Shown here: one piece after another, positions 33,462 through 42,890 of the stretch
Layout of the letters: each line of letters starts with the position of its first letter
How positions within the stretch are numbered: position 1 is the stretch's first letter
NCBI RefSeq assembly: GCF_040096615.1
Contig: NZ_JBBMEJ010000017.1
Location: forward strand, 1 to 64,000
DNA from: Blautia_A aquisgranensis
Lineage (GTDB): Bacteria > Bacillota > Clostridia > Lachnospirales > Lachnospiraceae
Direction of reading: 5' to 3'
DNA length: 64,000 nucleotides
Notes under the pieces: generated by a model
Told to the model about the DNA's origin: nothing
What the model saw: only the letters and a program-made list of their open reading frames with translations
Database searches by the model: none
Made by a program: the position numbers and the translations under genes

Positions 33462-34715
33462 TCAACAGCCCCTTTCATTTTCCATCTGTGCACGTGCTTT
33501 TCGGGCAACGCGCGCAGTGCTGTTCATGATACTGGCGCGGGTAACTTTGTCGTTGCCAAATTTAAGACGGATGGAGTCCAGAGCAGCATCCAGTTTTTGA
33601 TGTCGTTCCTTTTCGCTGGTATCCTCGAAAAAGGACAGCTGTTCAAAAGAATCATCGGTAAGTCCTGTCAAAGATACTCCGATCAGGCGGAGAGGCTGTC
33701 CCTTCCAGGAATCTGCAAACAATTTTCGGACGTTTGTATAGATTTCATCAGTAATATCAGTGGCATTGGAAAGCTTCATCTGATGAGATCTGTTCTGAAA
33801 ATCCAAAGTGCGGAAAGTCACAGATATACAGCTGCATTTTTTCTTTTTGCGTCGCATACGTGTTGCAAGGATATCACATTGTTCCAGAAGAAGTGGAAAA
33901 ATCTGTTCCAGCGAAATCATATCATCATTGAAGGTTGTCTCCACGCTGAAACCTTTCGCCTCTTCAGGCTGTGCTTTCACAGGGGAGTCATCTAGGCCAT
34001 TGGCATACTGATGCAGCTGCTGACCAGCCTTATCACCTAAAAGCTGCTGGATTTTTGATTTTTTTTCATGAGCCAGTTCCCCAATCGTTCGGATCCCGGC
34101 CGCGTTAAGCTTCTGTTCAGAAGATTTGCCCAGAAAAAGGAGCTCTCGCACCGGAAGAGGCCACATTTTGACAGGGATCTCATCCGGAAACATGGTGTGG
34201 ACTTTATCCGGTTTTTCAAGATCTGAAGCCATTTTTGCCAGAAGCTTGTTAGTGGAAACACCCACATTTACAGTAAAACCAAGCTCACGATGTATCTGAT
34301 CCTTAATTTCGTGAGCTGTTGCAATGGGATCTGGATAGATAAATGAAGTCCCCGTCATATCAAGAAATACTTCATCTATGGAAAAAGATTCCATGACAGG
34401 AGCATAAGATCTACAGATATCCTTAAAAGCCCGGGAGCATTTATCATAAAGTTCAAAGTCAGCAGGAACTGTGACCAGTGCTGGACATTTACGGAGTGCC
34501 ATTGCCATAGGTTCACCGGTCTGTATGCCATATTTTTTCGCAGGAATGGATTTTGCCACTACAATGCCTGTCCGTTTGCTGGGATCCCCTCCGATACAGG
34601 AAGGAAGCTCACGGAGGTCAGGCAGGCCCTGCTCTACTCTGCGTACAGCTTCCCATGAAAGAAATGCACTGTTTACGTCAATATGAAAAACTAATCGTTC
34701 CATAGAATTATTCAT
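33462..34715 (-). CDS. dinB: DNA polymerase IV (Y family)
   Basis: About 417 residues: palm motifs FHIDVNSAFLSW and SIDEVFLDMT carry the metal-binding Asp/Glu residues; the thumb GIRTIGELA helix-hairpin-helix and the little-finger domain follow. It performs error-prone translesion synthesis. The start may be ATG 34715 or 34703. A clamp-binding-like QLSFFED lies near the C-terminus. It sits 27 bp behind the HD hydrolase gene, probably co-transcribed; I saw no LexA box nearby. Confidence 0.94.
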   Translation of the reverse strand: MNNSMERLVFHIDVNSAFLSWEAVRRVEQGLPDLRELPSCIGGDPSKRTGIVVAKSIPAKKYGIQTGEPMAMALRKCPALVTVPADFELYDKCSRAFKDICRSYAPVMESFSIDEVFLDMTGTSFIYPDPIATAHEIKDQIHRELGFTVNVGVSTNKLLAKMASDLEKPDKVHTMFPDEIPVKMWPLPVRELLFLGKSSEQKLNAAGIRTIGELAHEKKSKIQQLLGDKAGQQLHQYANGLDDSPVKAQPEEAKGFSVETTFNDDMISLEQIFPLLLEQCDILATRMRRKKKKCSCISVTFRTLDFQNRSHQMKLSNATDITDEIYTNVRKLFADSWKGQPLRLIGVSLTGLTDDSFEQLSFFEDTSEKERHQKLDAALDSIRLKFGNDKVTRASIMNSTARVARKARAQMENERGC

Positions 34716-34742
34716 CCTTTTTTTTACTTCTGTGGTAAAAGT

Positions 34743-35279
34743 TTAATCATTCAGTTCCTTAAAAAGGCTCAGGTACTCTTCCTCTACTTCTTCAAACGCA
34801 CGTACTGTATGATCTGCCGAAATATGAAGGGGTGGCTGTGGTTCTGCGGGAGGTTCGTTTAAAAGATATTTCATATCATACCATAGCAGATCATTATCTA
34901 TGAAGTGCAGCTGCTGTTCTTCCGCTTCTGAAAGCACAGAACCTAGATATTTTGTATAAATAATGTCAAGAAGTTTGTCCTCCTGTTTCTGATAATCGTG
35001 CAGACTTTTTTTAAAGGGTCTGGGAACATCAGACATATAACATTCACTGGCATCATGGAGAAGTGCTGCCAGTGCCAGACGTTTGGAAGCATTTCGCGCA
35101 AGTGCCTCCCGGGCACAGAATATACAATGTTGTCCTACTGAGAAAAATGTTTTTACGTGTCCATTTCCGCGGCAGATCAGTGAAAGCGCATGTGCGATAT
35201 CTTCTATACAGATCAGTTCTGCCTGTGGATGAAGTGGGTCAAAATGCTTTCCGGTGTAGGTTGTAATATAATCACTCAT
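34743..35279 (-). CDS. HD-domain phosphohydrolase (YfbR/YfdR-like)
   Basis: 178 residues: histidines in VGQHCIFCARE and the HD pair in ALLHDASECYMSDVPRPFK, followed by conserved D in DNDLLWYDMK. It resembles YfbR/YfdR-type 5'-deoxyribonucleotidases and phage-borne HD hydrolases that clean nucleotide pools. Adjacent dinB suggests a shared role in nucleotide pool or damage response, which is inference. Upstream of it 35280-35445 shows only AT-rich sequence. Confidence 0.85.
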   Translation of the reverse strand: MSDYITTYTGKHFDPLHPQAELICIEDIAHALSLICRGNGHVKTFFSVGQHCIFCAREALARNASKRLALAALLHDASECYMSDVPRPFKKSLHDYQKQEDKLLDIIYTKYLGSVLSEAEEQQLHFIDNDLLWYDMKYLLNEPPAEPQPPLHISADHTVRAFEEVEEEYLSLFKELND

Positions 35280-35445
35280 AAATAATTTTCCTCCGTTTCA
35301 TATGGGCTCAGACAGCTTTTTATATCATTCTGTAATATATTATAAACAGGATAAGAAAAAGTGTCCATAATATTTCTTAGATAAAAGTAATACATAAAAA
35401 TCAAAGAAATTGATACCTGATTTACAAATCTGTTATTTTGTGTGA

Positions 35446-35451
35446 TATAAT
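35446..35451 (+). promoter_or_regulatory. -10 element of the Asp/Ser/Thr-rich protein gene
   Basis: TATAAT at 35446-35451, with TTTACA 19 bp upstream or TACAAA 17 bp upstream as the -35. Leader about 20 nt with CAGGAG before the ATG. Confidence 0.45.
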
Positions 35452-35478
35452 ACAGAAAAACGACAGGAGATAAAAACT

Positions 35479-36009
35479 ATGAGACATATGGAGGAAATGA
35501 AGATCGCCGGTCTTGCAATGGCATTGTGTATCGTAATGCTGGGAATATACATTATTGTACCGAAAGATGGAACAACATCACATCTTACTGCAATACCGGA
35601 TAATAATGCAGCACAGCCTGTTACTGATTCGACTTCCCAGGAATCAGCAGACTCAGGAAATGATGAATATTTTCCAATTTATACAGAAGACAGCTATAAC
35701 AGCGAAACGGAACCTGATTATTCCTATGACAGCACGGATAATACAGATAATGAAAATACGTATACTGACAGCTCTGATTACACTCCGGATAATACTGGTG
35801 ACGATAGTTATAACAATGATAATTCCTATGTGTCCGACAACACCGGAGATACAGGTAGTGATGAGATTCCAGCCGATAATACTGATAATTCATATACCGG
35901 CTCCGATGAAGTGATCGATGATAACACAGATACAGGGGATACCTCAGATTCTGATCTTGGTGATGATACGGGAGATACAGGGAGCGATGATACGGTAGAA
36001 GTATATTAA
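35479..36009 (+). CDS. Membrane-anchored low-complexity Asp/Thr/Ser/Asn-rich protein
   Basis: 176 residues: an N-terminal membrane anchor (about 8-27, AGLAMALCIVMLGIYIIV; no lipobox, since Leu precedes the Cys) and an extracellular tail almost wholly of D, S, T, N, G, Y and E. Degenerate repeats such as DNTGDTGSD and DNTDNSYTGSD recur through 110-170. No folded domain is evident. The high acidity suggests cation binding or a wall-spacer role, both speculative. It is one of two + genes in the right part and sits at the boundary before the dacA-rodA-mre operon. Confidence 0.75.
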   Translation: MRHMEEMKIAGLAMALCIVMLGIYIIVPKDGTTSHLTAIPDNNAAQPVTDSTSQESADSGNDEYFPIYTEDSYNSETEPDYSYDSTDNTDNENTYTDSSDYTPDNTGDDSYNNDNSYVSDNTGDTGSDEIPADNTDNSYTGSDEVIDDNTDTGDTSDSDLGDDTGDTGSDDTVEVY

Positions 36010-36023
36010 AACATATTTTATGG

Positions 36024-36070
36024 AAAAAACAGCAGCCACGCATAAGATTTATGCAACAGCTGCTGTTTTT
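36024..36070. terminator. Bidirectional terminator between the low-complexity gene and dacA
   Basis: AAACAGCAGC (36027-36036) pairs with GCTGCTGTTT (36059-36068), with an inner GCATAA/TTATGC stem; A run before, T run after. Confidence 0.88.
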
Positions 36071-36101
36071 ATATTTTTAGATTCCATTAATATTTAATGG
36101 A

Positions 36102-37178
36102 TCAGTTGATATTTTGAAGCAAGGATGTCATCTCCTGATAAAGAACATCTTTAGAAGAAGCTCCCATGACAATGGAAATAAATGGCTTGCCGTAAGCATT
36201 CTGACTTAACAGTGCCAGACAGTTTCCTGCTTTGTCTGTTGTTCCTGTTTTTCCTCCAAGAATCGTGACGTCCTTAGGAGTTGTAGCTTCACCGGTAAGG
36301 TAATGATCTGTTGCAGTCAAGGTAGTACTTGCATCGGAACCATCGGAATGCTTATAAGTAACTGTATAAGAAGACATTTGTGTGATATCTGTAAATTCCG
36401 GATAATTCAACGCCTCTTTCAGCATCAGATAGATATCATACGGTGTAGTATAATGATTCTCATCCTGCAGCCCGTGCGGGTTTGTAAAATGTGTTCCTGT
36501 GCAGCCCAGCTCCGCAGCAAAAGAATTCATCATTTCCACGAATTTGTCTGTTGTTCCACCTATATGCTCTGCAATTGCTGAGGCTGCATCATTAGCCGAA
36601 TATACAAGCAGACAGTGAAGAAGCTGATCCATAGTAACCTGATCGCCAGCCCAGAAGCCAGCTACCTGAGAACCGGATTCCAGAGTAACATTTTCCTGGG
36701 AGATCGTTACTGTATCATCCATATTTCCGTATTTCAGGGCAAGCATTGCAGTCATAATCTTTGTGATACTTGCAGGATATACTTTATTGTAGGCACCTTT
36801 TGCGTAAAGCACTTTTTTGTCATTAAGATTCAGAAGCACTCCGGACTGATTATCGGCCAGACTGACGGAATCAAGATCAACATCTTTTGTGACAACACAG
36901 AGATTCTGGGCAAAGCCCTCTGCTCTCTGTGTTTCTTTTGAAATCAGTGTATTATCAAATTCTGAAAAAGCATTAAACGAATTGGAGGGCGATGAGAAAG
37001 TGCCTCCTCTCAGTTTATAAACACCGAATCCACCGGCTGTACAAAGTACAACCAGCAATAATACAAGAAGAATTGTGTTGCGAATTCTTTTTCTACGCAT
37101 TCTGCGAAGTCTGGCAGCCTGTGCTTTTCTTTTTGGGGCAGATGCCGCACTGCTTTTTATGGGTTCTTTACGGGTCAT
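36102..37178 (-). CDS. D-alanyl-D-alanine carboxypeptidase (S11 family)
   Basis: 358 residues: a cytoplasmic basic start, one transmembrane anchor (about 33-53), and a penicillin-binding S11 domain with SxxK in YPASITKIM, SxN in YSANDAAS and KTG in GGKTGTTDKAG. It trims the terminal D-Ala of peptidoglycan stem peptides. It lacks the C-terminal amphipathic helix of DacA and is instead N-terminally anchored. Last gene of the shape operon; start overlaps the rodA stop. Confidence 0.92.
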   Translation of the reverse strand: MTRKEPIKSSAASAPKRKAQAARLRRMRRKRIRNTILLVLLLVVLCTAGGFGVYKLRGGTFSSPSNSFNAFSEFDNTLISKETQRAEGFAQNLCVVTKDVDLDSVSLADNQSGVLLNLNDKKVLYAKGAYNKVYPASITKIMTAMLALKYGNMDDTVTISQENVTLESGSQVAGFWAGDQVTMDQLLHCLLVYSANDAASAIAEHIGGTTDKFVEMMNSFAAELGCTGTHFTNPHGLQDENHYTTPYDIYLMLKEALNYPEFTDITQMSSYTVTYKHSDGSDASTTLTATDHYLTGEATTPKDVTILGGKTGTTDKAGNCLALLSQNAYGKPFISIVMGASSKDVLYQEMTSLLQNIN

Positions 37179-38350
37179 AAATATTCCTCTTTCCGAAAGT
37201 AGGCATCTTTTTTCTGCTCTTTCTTTTGTAGTTCTTTGTTATATGCGCTGCTCTGCAGACCAACATTGAGAACAAGTCCCATTCCCATAAAAAGACTGAT
37301 CAGGGAAGTAAGACCATAGCTCAGAAACGGCAACGGTGTACCTGTATTAGGTGCAAGGCCGGTGGCAACACAGATATTGATAAAACTCTGTATGGCTACA
37401 ATACTGCCTACACCACAACATATGATTTTTCCGGCAAGATCCTTGGCTCTGAGACTCATACGTATACATTCAAATGTAATCAGAAACAGAAGAACAACAA
37501 TAAACGTACATCCGATAAAACCATACCGCTCTCCTGCTACTGCAAAGATAAAGTCAGTCTGATTCTCAGAAACAAAATTTCCATCATTAACTGAGGTTAC
37601 GCTGGTATTACCGTTAAAGGCACGTCCTACAAGTTCACCTGAAGCAATGGCTGTCTTGGAGTTGTTCTGCTGTTCGATATCGTCTGCATATTCTTCATTT
37701 TCCGGGTACAGAAACGACATGATACGGTTTCGCTGGTAATCCTGTATCAGCTTCTGATCCGGCTGTACAACGATGGAAAGAAAAATGATCGCCAGCGGAA
37801 TCGCAATCAGCGCAGCCCCACCGATAATCTTATAACTGAGCCCTGCGATATAAATAAGAATACAAAAAAGAACAGTTACTGTGATCGTATTCTTCATATC
37901 CGGCTGCACATAGATCAGCATCAGAGGAATCACCAGAAGAACTGCTGATTTCGCCAGTGTTTTCAGTGTGTTAAGATCTTCCTCATGATCCATGAAAAAT
38001 TTTGCAAAAAACAGAATGATAATAATCTTGGACAACTCTGTAGGCTGGAAACGGATAAATCCAAGATCGACCCATCTGGCAGCACCGTTAGCACTGGATC
38101 CAAAAAAGCGGACAGCCAGAAGCATAACAATATTAAAGCCGTACATGATCCACTGGAAATTTAAAAGCCAGGAATAATCCATCAGCGAAAGAATCAGCAT
38201 AAGAACTACTCCGATGATAACACCCAGAAGCTGGCGGGTGCGGAGATAATCGGCAGCTGTCCCAACAAGCTGAATTCCAATAAAGCTGATAGCCAGCAAA
38301 AATACTACCAGGCGAAAATTATAAAATCGCAGCTTATACTGTTTAATCAT
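37175..38350 (-). CDS. rodA: Rod-shape glycosyltransferase RodA (SEDS family)
   Basis: 391 residues, ten predicted helices, SEDS family. QPDMKNTITV near the middle, the conserved aspartate region around GEYRxG-like AGERYGFIG, and GLAPNTGTPLPFLSYG near the end are SEDS hallmarks. RodA polymerises glycan strands with its class B PBP, here the mrdA product encoded in the same operon. Stop overlaps dacA start. Confidence 0.95.
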   Translation of the reverse strand: MIKQYKLRFYNFRLVVFLLAISFIGIQLVGTAADYLRTRQLLGVIIGVVLMLILSLMDYSWLLNFQWIMYGFNIVMLLAVRFFGSSANGAARWVDLGFIRFQPTELSKIIIILFFAKFFMDHEEDLNTLKTLAKSAVLLVIPLMLIYVQPDMKNTITVTVLFCILIYIAGLSYKIIGGAALIAIPLAIIFLSIVVQPDQKLIQDYQRNRIMSFLYPENEEYADDIEQQNNSKTAIASGELVGRAFNGNTSVTSVNDGNFVSENQTDFIFAVAGERYGFIGCTFIVVLLFLITFECIRMSLRAKDLAGKIICCGVGSIVAIQSFINICVATGLAPNTGTPLPFLSYGLTSLISLFMGMGLVLNVGLQSSAYNKELQKKEQKKDAYFRKEEYL

Positions 38351-38353
38351 AAA

Positions 38354-38596
38354 TTATGCATCCCTTTTCTTAAGTACAGGTATGACTGCATGCAGAACAG
38401 GTGGATCCTGTGATATCTGTATGGTCACCCTTTGTTCATCAATTACAACGTATTTTTTTACAGCATGAATAAGATCATTTTGCAAAAGTTTCATCATCTG
38501 TGGAGAGCAGTCTATACGTTCAGATACAAGAAGAAGCTTCATTCTATCCCGGGCATATCCTGCAGAACGTTTTTTTCCGGAGAAAAAAGCACGCAT
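38354..38596 (-). CDS. minE: Division-site topological factor MinE
   Basis: 80 residues: RDRMKLLLVSERIDCSPQMMKLLQNDLIHAVKKYVVID is the MinE anti-MinCD helix and following beta domain. It displaces MinD from the membrane by stimulating its ATPase. GAGGGGG precedes the ATG. It follows minD; minC is not present between mrdA and minD. Confidence 0.93.
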   Translation of the reverse strand: MRAFFSGKKRSAGYARDRMKLLLVSERIDCSPQMMKLLQNDLIHAVKKYVVIDEQRVTIQISQDPPVLHAVIPVLKKRDA

Positions 38597-38633
38597 GTGA
38601 ATTCCCCCTCATGATGAAAATGGCAGGCAGCAG

Positions 38634-39422
38634 TTATTTTCTGAATATACTGCCAAAACGCCTGAATATATTATTTTTGCGGCGGACAGTTACGTAAGGA
38701 ACATCTTCCCCCATAAGCCGCCGGCAGATGTTACGATATTCCTCTTCTGCCTGAGAATTCCGACCGGAGAGGGGCTCTCCCTGATTGGTGGATATTACAA
38801 TCTGTTCATCATCCAGGATCGCGCCAAGCAAATCTACTGCAAGAATCTCCAGTACGTCATCCACTGACATCATATCACCTCTTGCGATCATTTCAGGACG
38901 CAGCCTGTTAATGATCAGCCGGATATCGCGTATTCCATCAGATTCCAGAAGTCCAATGATCCTGTCAGCATCACGGATCGCAGAAACTTCCGGAGTTGTG
39001 ACTACAAGTGCCCGGTCGGCACCAGCTACCGCGTTACGAAATCCCTGTTCGATTCCCGCCGGACAATCCAGAAGAATATAATCAAATTCCTCTCTGAGAT
39101 CGTCGGTAAGCTTGATCATCTGTTCCGGTGAAACTGCAGTTTTGTCTTTTGTCTGGGCAGACGGAAGAAGATACAGCTCAGAATGCCGTCTGTCACGGAT
39201 CAGAGCCTGCTTCAGACGACAACTGCCATTGATAACGTCCACCAGATTATAAACGATCCTGTTTTCAAGTCCCATAACAACGTCCAGATTTCTAAGACCG
39301 ATATCCGTATCCACAACTGCAACTTTTTTACCCATGGCAGCCAGACCGGTTCCGATGTTCGCTACAGTTGTGGTCTTTCCGACACCGCCTTTTCCGGATG
39401 TGATAACAATGACCTCACTCAT
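38634..39422 (-). CDS. minD: Septum-site ATPase MinD
   Basis: 262 residues with deviant Walker A SGKGGVGKTTTVANIG, YILLDCPAGIEQGF (Walker B) and the C-terminal amphipathic membrane-targeting helix NNIFRRFGSIFRK. It oscillates with MinE to place the division septum. Encoded between mrdA and minE. Confidence 0.96.
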   Translation of the reverse strand: MSEVIVITSGKGGVGKTTTVANIGTGLAAMGKKVAVVDTDIGLRNLDVVMGLENRIVYNLVDVINGSCRLKQALIRDRRHSELYLLPSAQTKDKTAVSPEQMIKLTDDLREEFDYILLDCPAGIEQGFRNAVAGADRALVVTTPEVSAIRDADRIIGLLESDGIRDIRLIINRLRPEMIARGDMMSVDDVLEILAVDLLGAILDDEQIVISTNQGEPLSGRNSQAEEEYRNICRRLMGEDVPYVTVRRKNNIFRRFGSIFRK

Positions 39423-39480
39423 GTTTTATGAATCCTCCTGATAAAATGTTCCACACTTCTGGTTTTATCGTAAGGTCTGT

Positions 39481-42378
39481 TTAGTCATTCGAAACATTAC
39501 TGGTGTCGCTTGCGGCATAGCCAGTGAGAATGGTGCTTTCATCTGCAAGTCCGAAAATGTATTTAAAAATATCATTAGCTGCAAGACATGCATTACCGGA
39601 TGCGTATCCGTTTGCGATACGGACGGAAATTGCATATTTGGGCTCGGAAACAGGTGCATATCCGATAAAAAGTGCATTGTTCGGATGGTAGTAATCAATC
39701 TCGGCAGTACCAGTCTTTCCGGCTGCTTCAATACCGAAACCGTCGAACTGGTTATGTGTCTGAACTACTCTGTGCATACCATCATGGATATCTTCCCAGA
39801 TATTACTGGAAATATCCAACTGGCCTTCTTTTTCAGAATCATATTTCTTTACAAGATTTCCCTTGGAATCCGTTACACGGTTTAGCAATGAAAGCTTATA
39901 GATACTGCCGGATGTTGCTATCGTTGTAGCATATCTTGCAAGCTGGCTGGTCGTAAACATGTTGGTACCCTGTCCGATATAAGAAGGAACTGCATTCTTA
40001 TCAGAAACCTGCGGAGAAGCCTCCGAAATCTCAATACCTGTTTTACGGTCAAGTCCCATGAGAGACGCATATTTCTGAAGCATTCCAAGACTTCGTGCTT
40101 CAGAAAAATTACCTTCGGAATCTTTTCCAAGTTCAAAACCGATCGTACTGAAGAATACGTTACAGGACTGCTCAATAGCCCCGCGGATCTCCAGTGCCCC
40201 ATGGCCCTGTTTATTCCAGCAGTTAATCGGCGGTGTCACAAGATCAAAACTTCCCTTACACTCAATGTAAGTACCATCATCAATCACTCCTTCTGACATT
40301 CCTGCTACTGTGGAGAGAATCTTAAGGGTAGAACCTGGTGCTGTTCTCTGCTGAGTAGCTTTATTGAAGAACGGGCTTGAGAGATCGGTAGAAAGCTTTG
40401 CATAGTAATCGGTATCCATATTATTAGTCAGTCTGTTGTTATCATAGCCAGGATAGGATACACAGGCAAGTACATCCCCGGTAGTTACATCTGTAATAAC
40501 TGCAGATGCGGAACATGGAGCCAGAGCAAGCTGAGCCGGAGTAATCTCAAGATTTGCAATCTTACGGTACATAAACGTGTACGCATCCAGCTGTCCGGAA
40601 GAAAGGCTCTGATAAAGCTCGTCCTCTTTTGACAGAACTCCCTGTTCATAAAGAACAAGACACAGCTCTTCGCCACTGATGGTATCTTCCTGAAGCATAT
40701 ATTTATACAGAAGCTTGGAAAATCCGGTATCTGTCTTAAGATAACTGATGATATAATCGGTCAGTGCCTGATATACTTCGTCCGAATCCAGATATTCTCC
40801 GGATGTGGATATCTGAGAAATATCAATCCAGTTCTGGCTGGCAGCATAATTCAGATAATACTTCAGACTGACGCTCTGATCGTTTTTCCACGCCTTGTAA
40901 GTTTCATCAGAGGTATCAATGGAATCACTTTTTAAGATCTTCAAGGTATTGGTAAGAAGATCATCACAGATATAGGTGAGATATTCCTGCATCTGAGAAT
41001 CCTCGTCCTTATAGGCCGGCGGATTATCACCTGTCAGTCTGTTACTTATTGTATCAAATATCTGTTGCTGTTTTTGTTGAAACTTGGCATATAAATTTTT
41101 TTCTGTATCAGAGGCAGTATCCTCACTAAATTTTGATATATCAATTACACTGTTTGCGACCAGTGCATTATATACATCATAGATCGGAATGGTAATCTTA
41201 CTTGCATCTTTTTCTGCTTCATAATCATAGGTTTTGTCCGGTGTCAGTTTGGAAAGGACAATTCCGGCAACTCGCTGCTCCAGAATCTGATAAATACTCT
41301 TCTGCCAGTCTGAATCAATTGTCAGATATACATCATTTCCAGCTACCGGATTCACAGTTTTTGAATTGTCGATATCAAGTACTTTACCAAGATTATCGAC
41401 AGTAACAGTTTCCTCGCCATCCGTTCCCTGAAGATCCAGCTCCATATACTGCTCGATACCTGCTTTACCTACAATGGCATCATTGGAATAATCAGGATTA
41501 TCTTTACGAAGTGTTTCCAGTTCTTCTGATGAAGCCTGACCGGTATATCCAAGAATCGGCGCCATACTTTCATCATCAACATATTTTCGGGTGGAATCTT
41601 CAACAATGTCGATTCCCTGAAGTGCTGACTGATTCTCTTTTATAGCAGCTACAGATTTTTCGCTGACATTTGTTGCAATAGTAACTGGCATATATTTCTT
41701 GAAACTGTTGGTATTCAGCTGATAACGCATAATAGCAATTTCAAGAATTTCCTGTTTCGTCAGTTCTTCCGGAAGAGAATGTGCCGCAAGCTCCTCACTT
41801 GTATAGGCATCTTTACCATATAATACAATGGAAAATCCCTTACTTCCGGTGAGATAATCCATCATCTGTGCTGCTGTTGCATTTCTCTGGTCATCAGACA
41901 GATTATCAATCTGTGCCTCTCCGTAAACATCCGCACGAAAACGATTCAGTGTAAATCCTTCCTCTACATCAAAGACATAATCACCATGATCGTTTACGAT
42001 GATGTGGAAATTATCAGAAAGGCTGTCTCCGTTTCCTGAAAGGATCTGAAGCACCTGATAGGCGATTCCGTTAAGTGTCAGATTTTTTTCTCTTGTGCTG
42101 TCATAAGTACCGCTGTCTTCAAAAGTTACCGAATAAGCAAGTACATTAGAAGCCACAACTGTGCCATTTCGGTCGTAAATGTTTCCACGGGTACTTTTGA
42201 TCACTCGCGTTTTGGTTGTACGGGACTGAAACTTATTGATGTAATCCTCCCCCTGAATGATCTGCAAACTGAAAAGCTGCCTCACCAGAACAGAAGAAAG
42301 AAAAACAAATACGATCACAAGCACAGTAGTACGTTTCAGTCGGATTTTTTTTATGATTTTTTTTATTTTAATTCCCAA
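39481..42378 (-). CDS. mrdA: Penicillin-binding protein 2 (class B, elongation)
   Basis: 965 residues, start TTG 42378 overlapping the mreD stop. One transmembrane helix (about 16-36), the dimerisation domain starting RGNIYDRNGTVVASN, then a transpeptidase domain with SxxK (PGSTLKI, about residue 682), SxN (SCNVFF) and KTGTAE. It crosslinks peptidoglycan with RodA. It is about 300 residues longer than the E. coli enzyme; the excess (about 370-650) lies between the N-terminal and transpeptidase domains and contains helical, Asp/Ser-rich sequence (EKDASKITIPIYDVYNALV...). Such long forms are known in Lachnospiraceae. Confidence 0.93.
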   Translation of the reverse strand: MGIKIKKIIKKIRLKRTTVLVIVFVFLSSVLVRQLFSLQIIQGEDYINKFQSRTTKTRVIKSTRGNIYDRNGTVVASNVLAYSVTFEDSGTYDSTREKNLTLNGIAYQVLQILSGNGDSLSDNFHIIVNDHGDYVFDVEEGFTLNRFRADVYGEAQIDNLSDDQRNATAAQMMDYLTGSKGFSIVLYGKDAYTSEELAAHSLPEELTKQEILEIAIMRYQLNTNSFKKYMPVTIATNVSEKSVAAIKENQSALQGIDIVEDSTRKYVDDESMAPILGYTGQASSEELETLRKDNPDYSNDAIVGKAGIEQYMELDLQGTDGEETVTVDNLGKVLDIDNSKTVNPVAGNDVYLTIDSDWQKSIYQILEQRVAGIVLSKLTPDKTYDYEAEKDASKITIPIYDVYNALVANSVIDISKFSEDTASDTEKNLYAKFQQKQQQIFDTISNRLTGDNPPAYKDEDSQMQEYLTYICDDLLTNTLKILKSDSIDTSDETYKAWKNDQSVSLKYYLNYAASQNWIDISQISTSGEYLDSDEVYQALTDYIISYLKTDTGFSKLLYKYMLQEDTISGEELCLVLYEQGVLSKEDELYQSLSSGQLDAYTFMYRKIANLEITPAQLALAPCSASAVITDVTTGDVLACVSYPGYDNNRLTNNMDTDYYAKLSTDLSSPFFNKATQQRTAPGSTLKILSTVAGMSEGVIDDGTYIECKGSFDLVTPPINCWNKQGHGALEIRGAIEQSCNVFFSTIGFELGKDSEGNFSEARSLGMLQKYASLMGLDRKTGIEISEASPQVSDKNAVPSYIGQGTNMFTTSQLARYATTIATSGSIYKLSLLNRVTDSKGNLVKKYDSEKEGQLDISSNIWEDIHDGMHRVVQTHNQFDGFGIEAAGKTGTAEIDYYHPNNALFIGYAPVSEPKYAISVRIANGYASGNACLAANDIFKYIFGLADESTILTGYAASDTSNVSND

Positions 42379-42890
42379 ATAGACTCACTTTCTTTCCTTA
42401 CAGTATCCATTAAGTGGTAGTTGATCCAGTAAAATGCCCGATATACGATGATCGTGAGGAAAACCGTATAGACAATTTCAGGAATAATGATCCGGTACAT
42501 ATACGTCCAGAAGCCCAGGCGTCCGCGCAGAAGAAACTGCAGACCGTATACAGCCAGATTATAAAGAAGATCCGTTCCTGCTACAAGAAAAAGAGGAACT
42601 TTAAGATCGTCGTCATAAAAGCTGCGGAACGCGTAGCCACTGATAAATCCTATATACATATAGATCAATGCATAAAAGCCAAACAGTGATCCATAAAAAA
42701 GATCGATGAACAGTCCGGAAAAGAATCCTGTCCACAGACCGGCTTTCCGTCCACGCATCAGTCCCATGGATACACACAGGATCAATGGCAGGTTTGGTGT
42801 GATAGAACCTATGGAAATCCGATCCATCACTGTACATTGAAGTAAAAAACAAACTACAATTGTGATAAATGATACGATCTTATTTTTCAT
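42363..42890 (-). CDS. mreD: Rod-shape protein MreD
   Basis: About 175 residues, five to six membrane helices. ATG 42890 is preferred because GGAGG lies 9 nt upstream and overlaps the earlier ATG 42899. The family GLWTGFFSGLFIDLFYGSLFGFYALIYM segment is clear. Part of the elongasome linking MreC/MreB to PBP2-RodA. Confidence 0.92.
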   Translation of the reverse strand: MKNKIVSFITIVVCFLLQCTVMDRISIGSITPNLPLILCVSMGLMRGRKAGLWTGFFSGLFIDLFYGSLFGFYALIYMYIGFISGYAFRSFYDDDLKVPLFLVAGTDLLYNLAVYGLQFLLRGRLGFWTYMYRIIIPEIVYTVFLTIIVYRAFYWINYHLMDTVRKESESIWELK

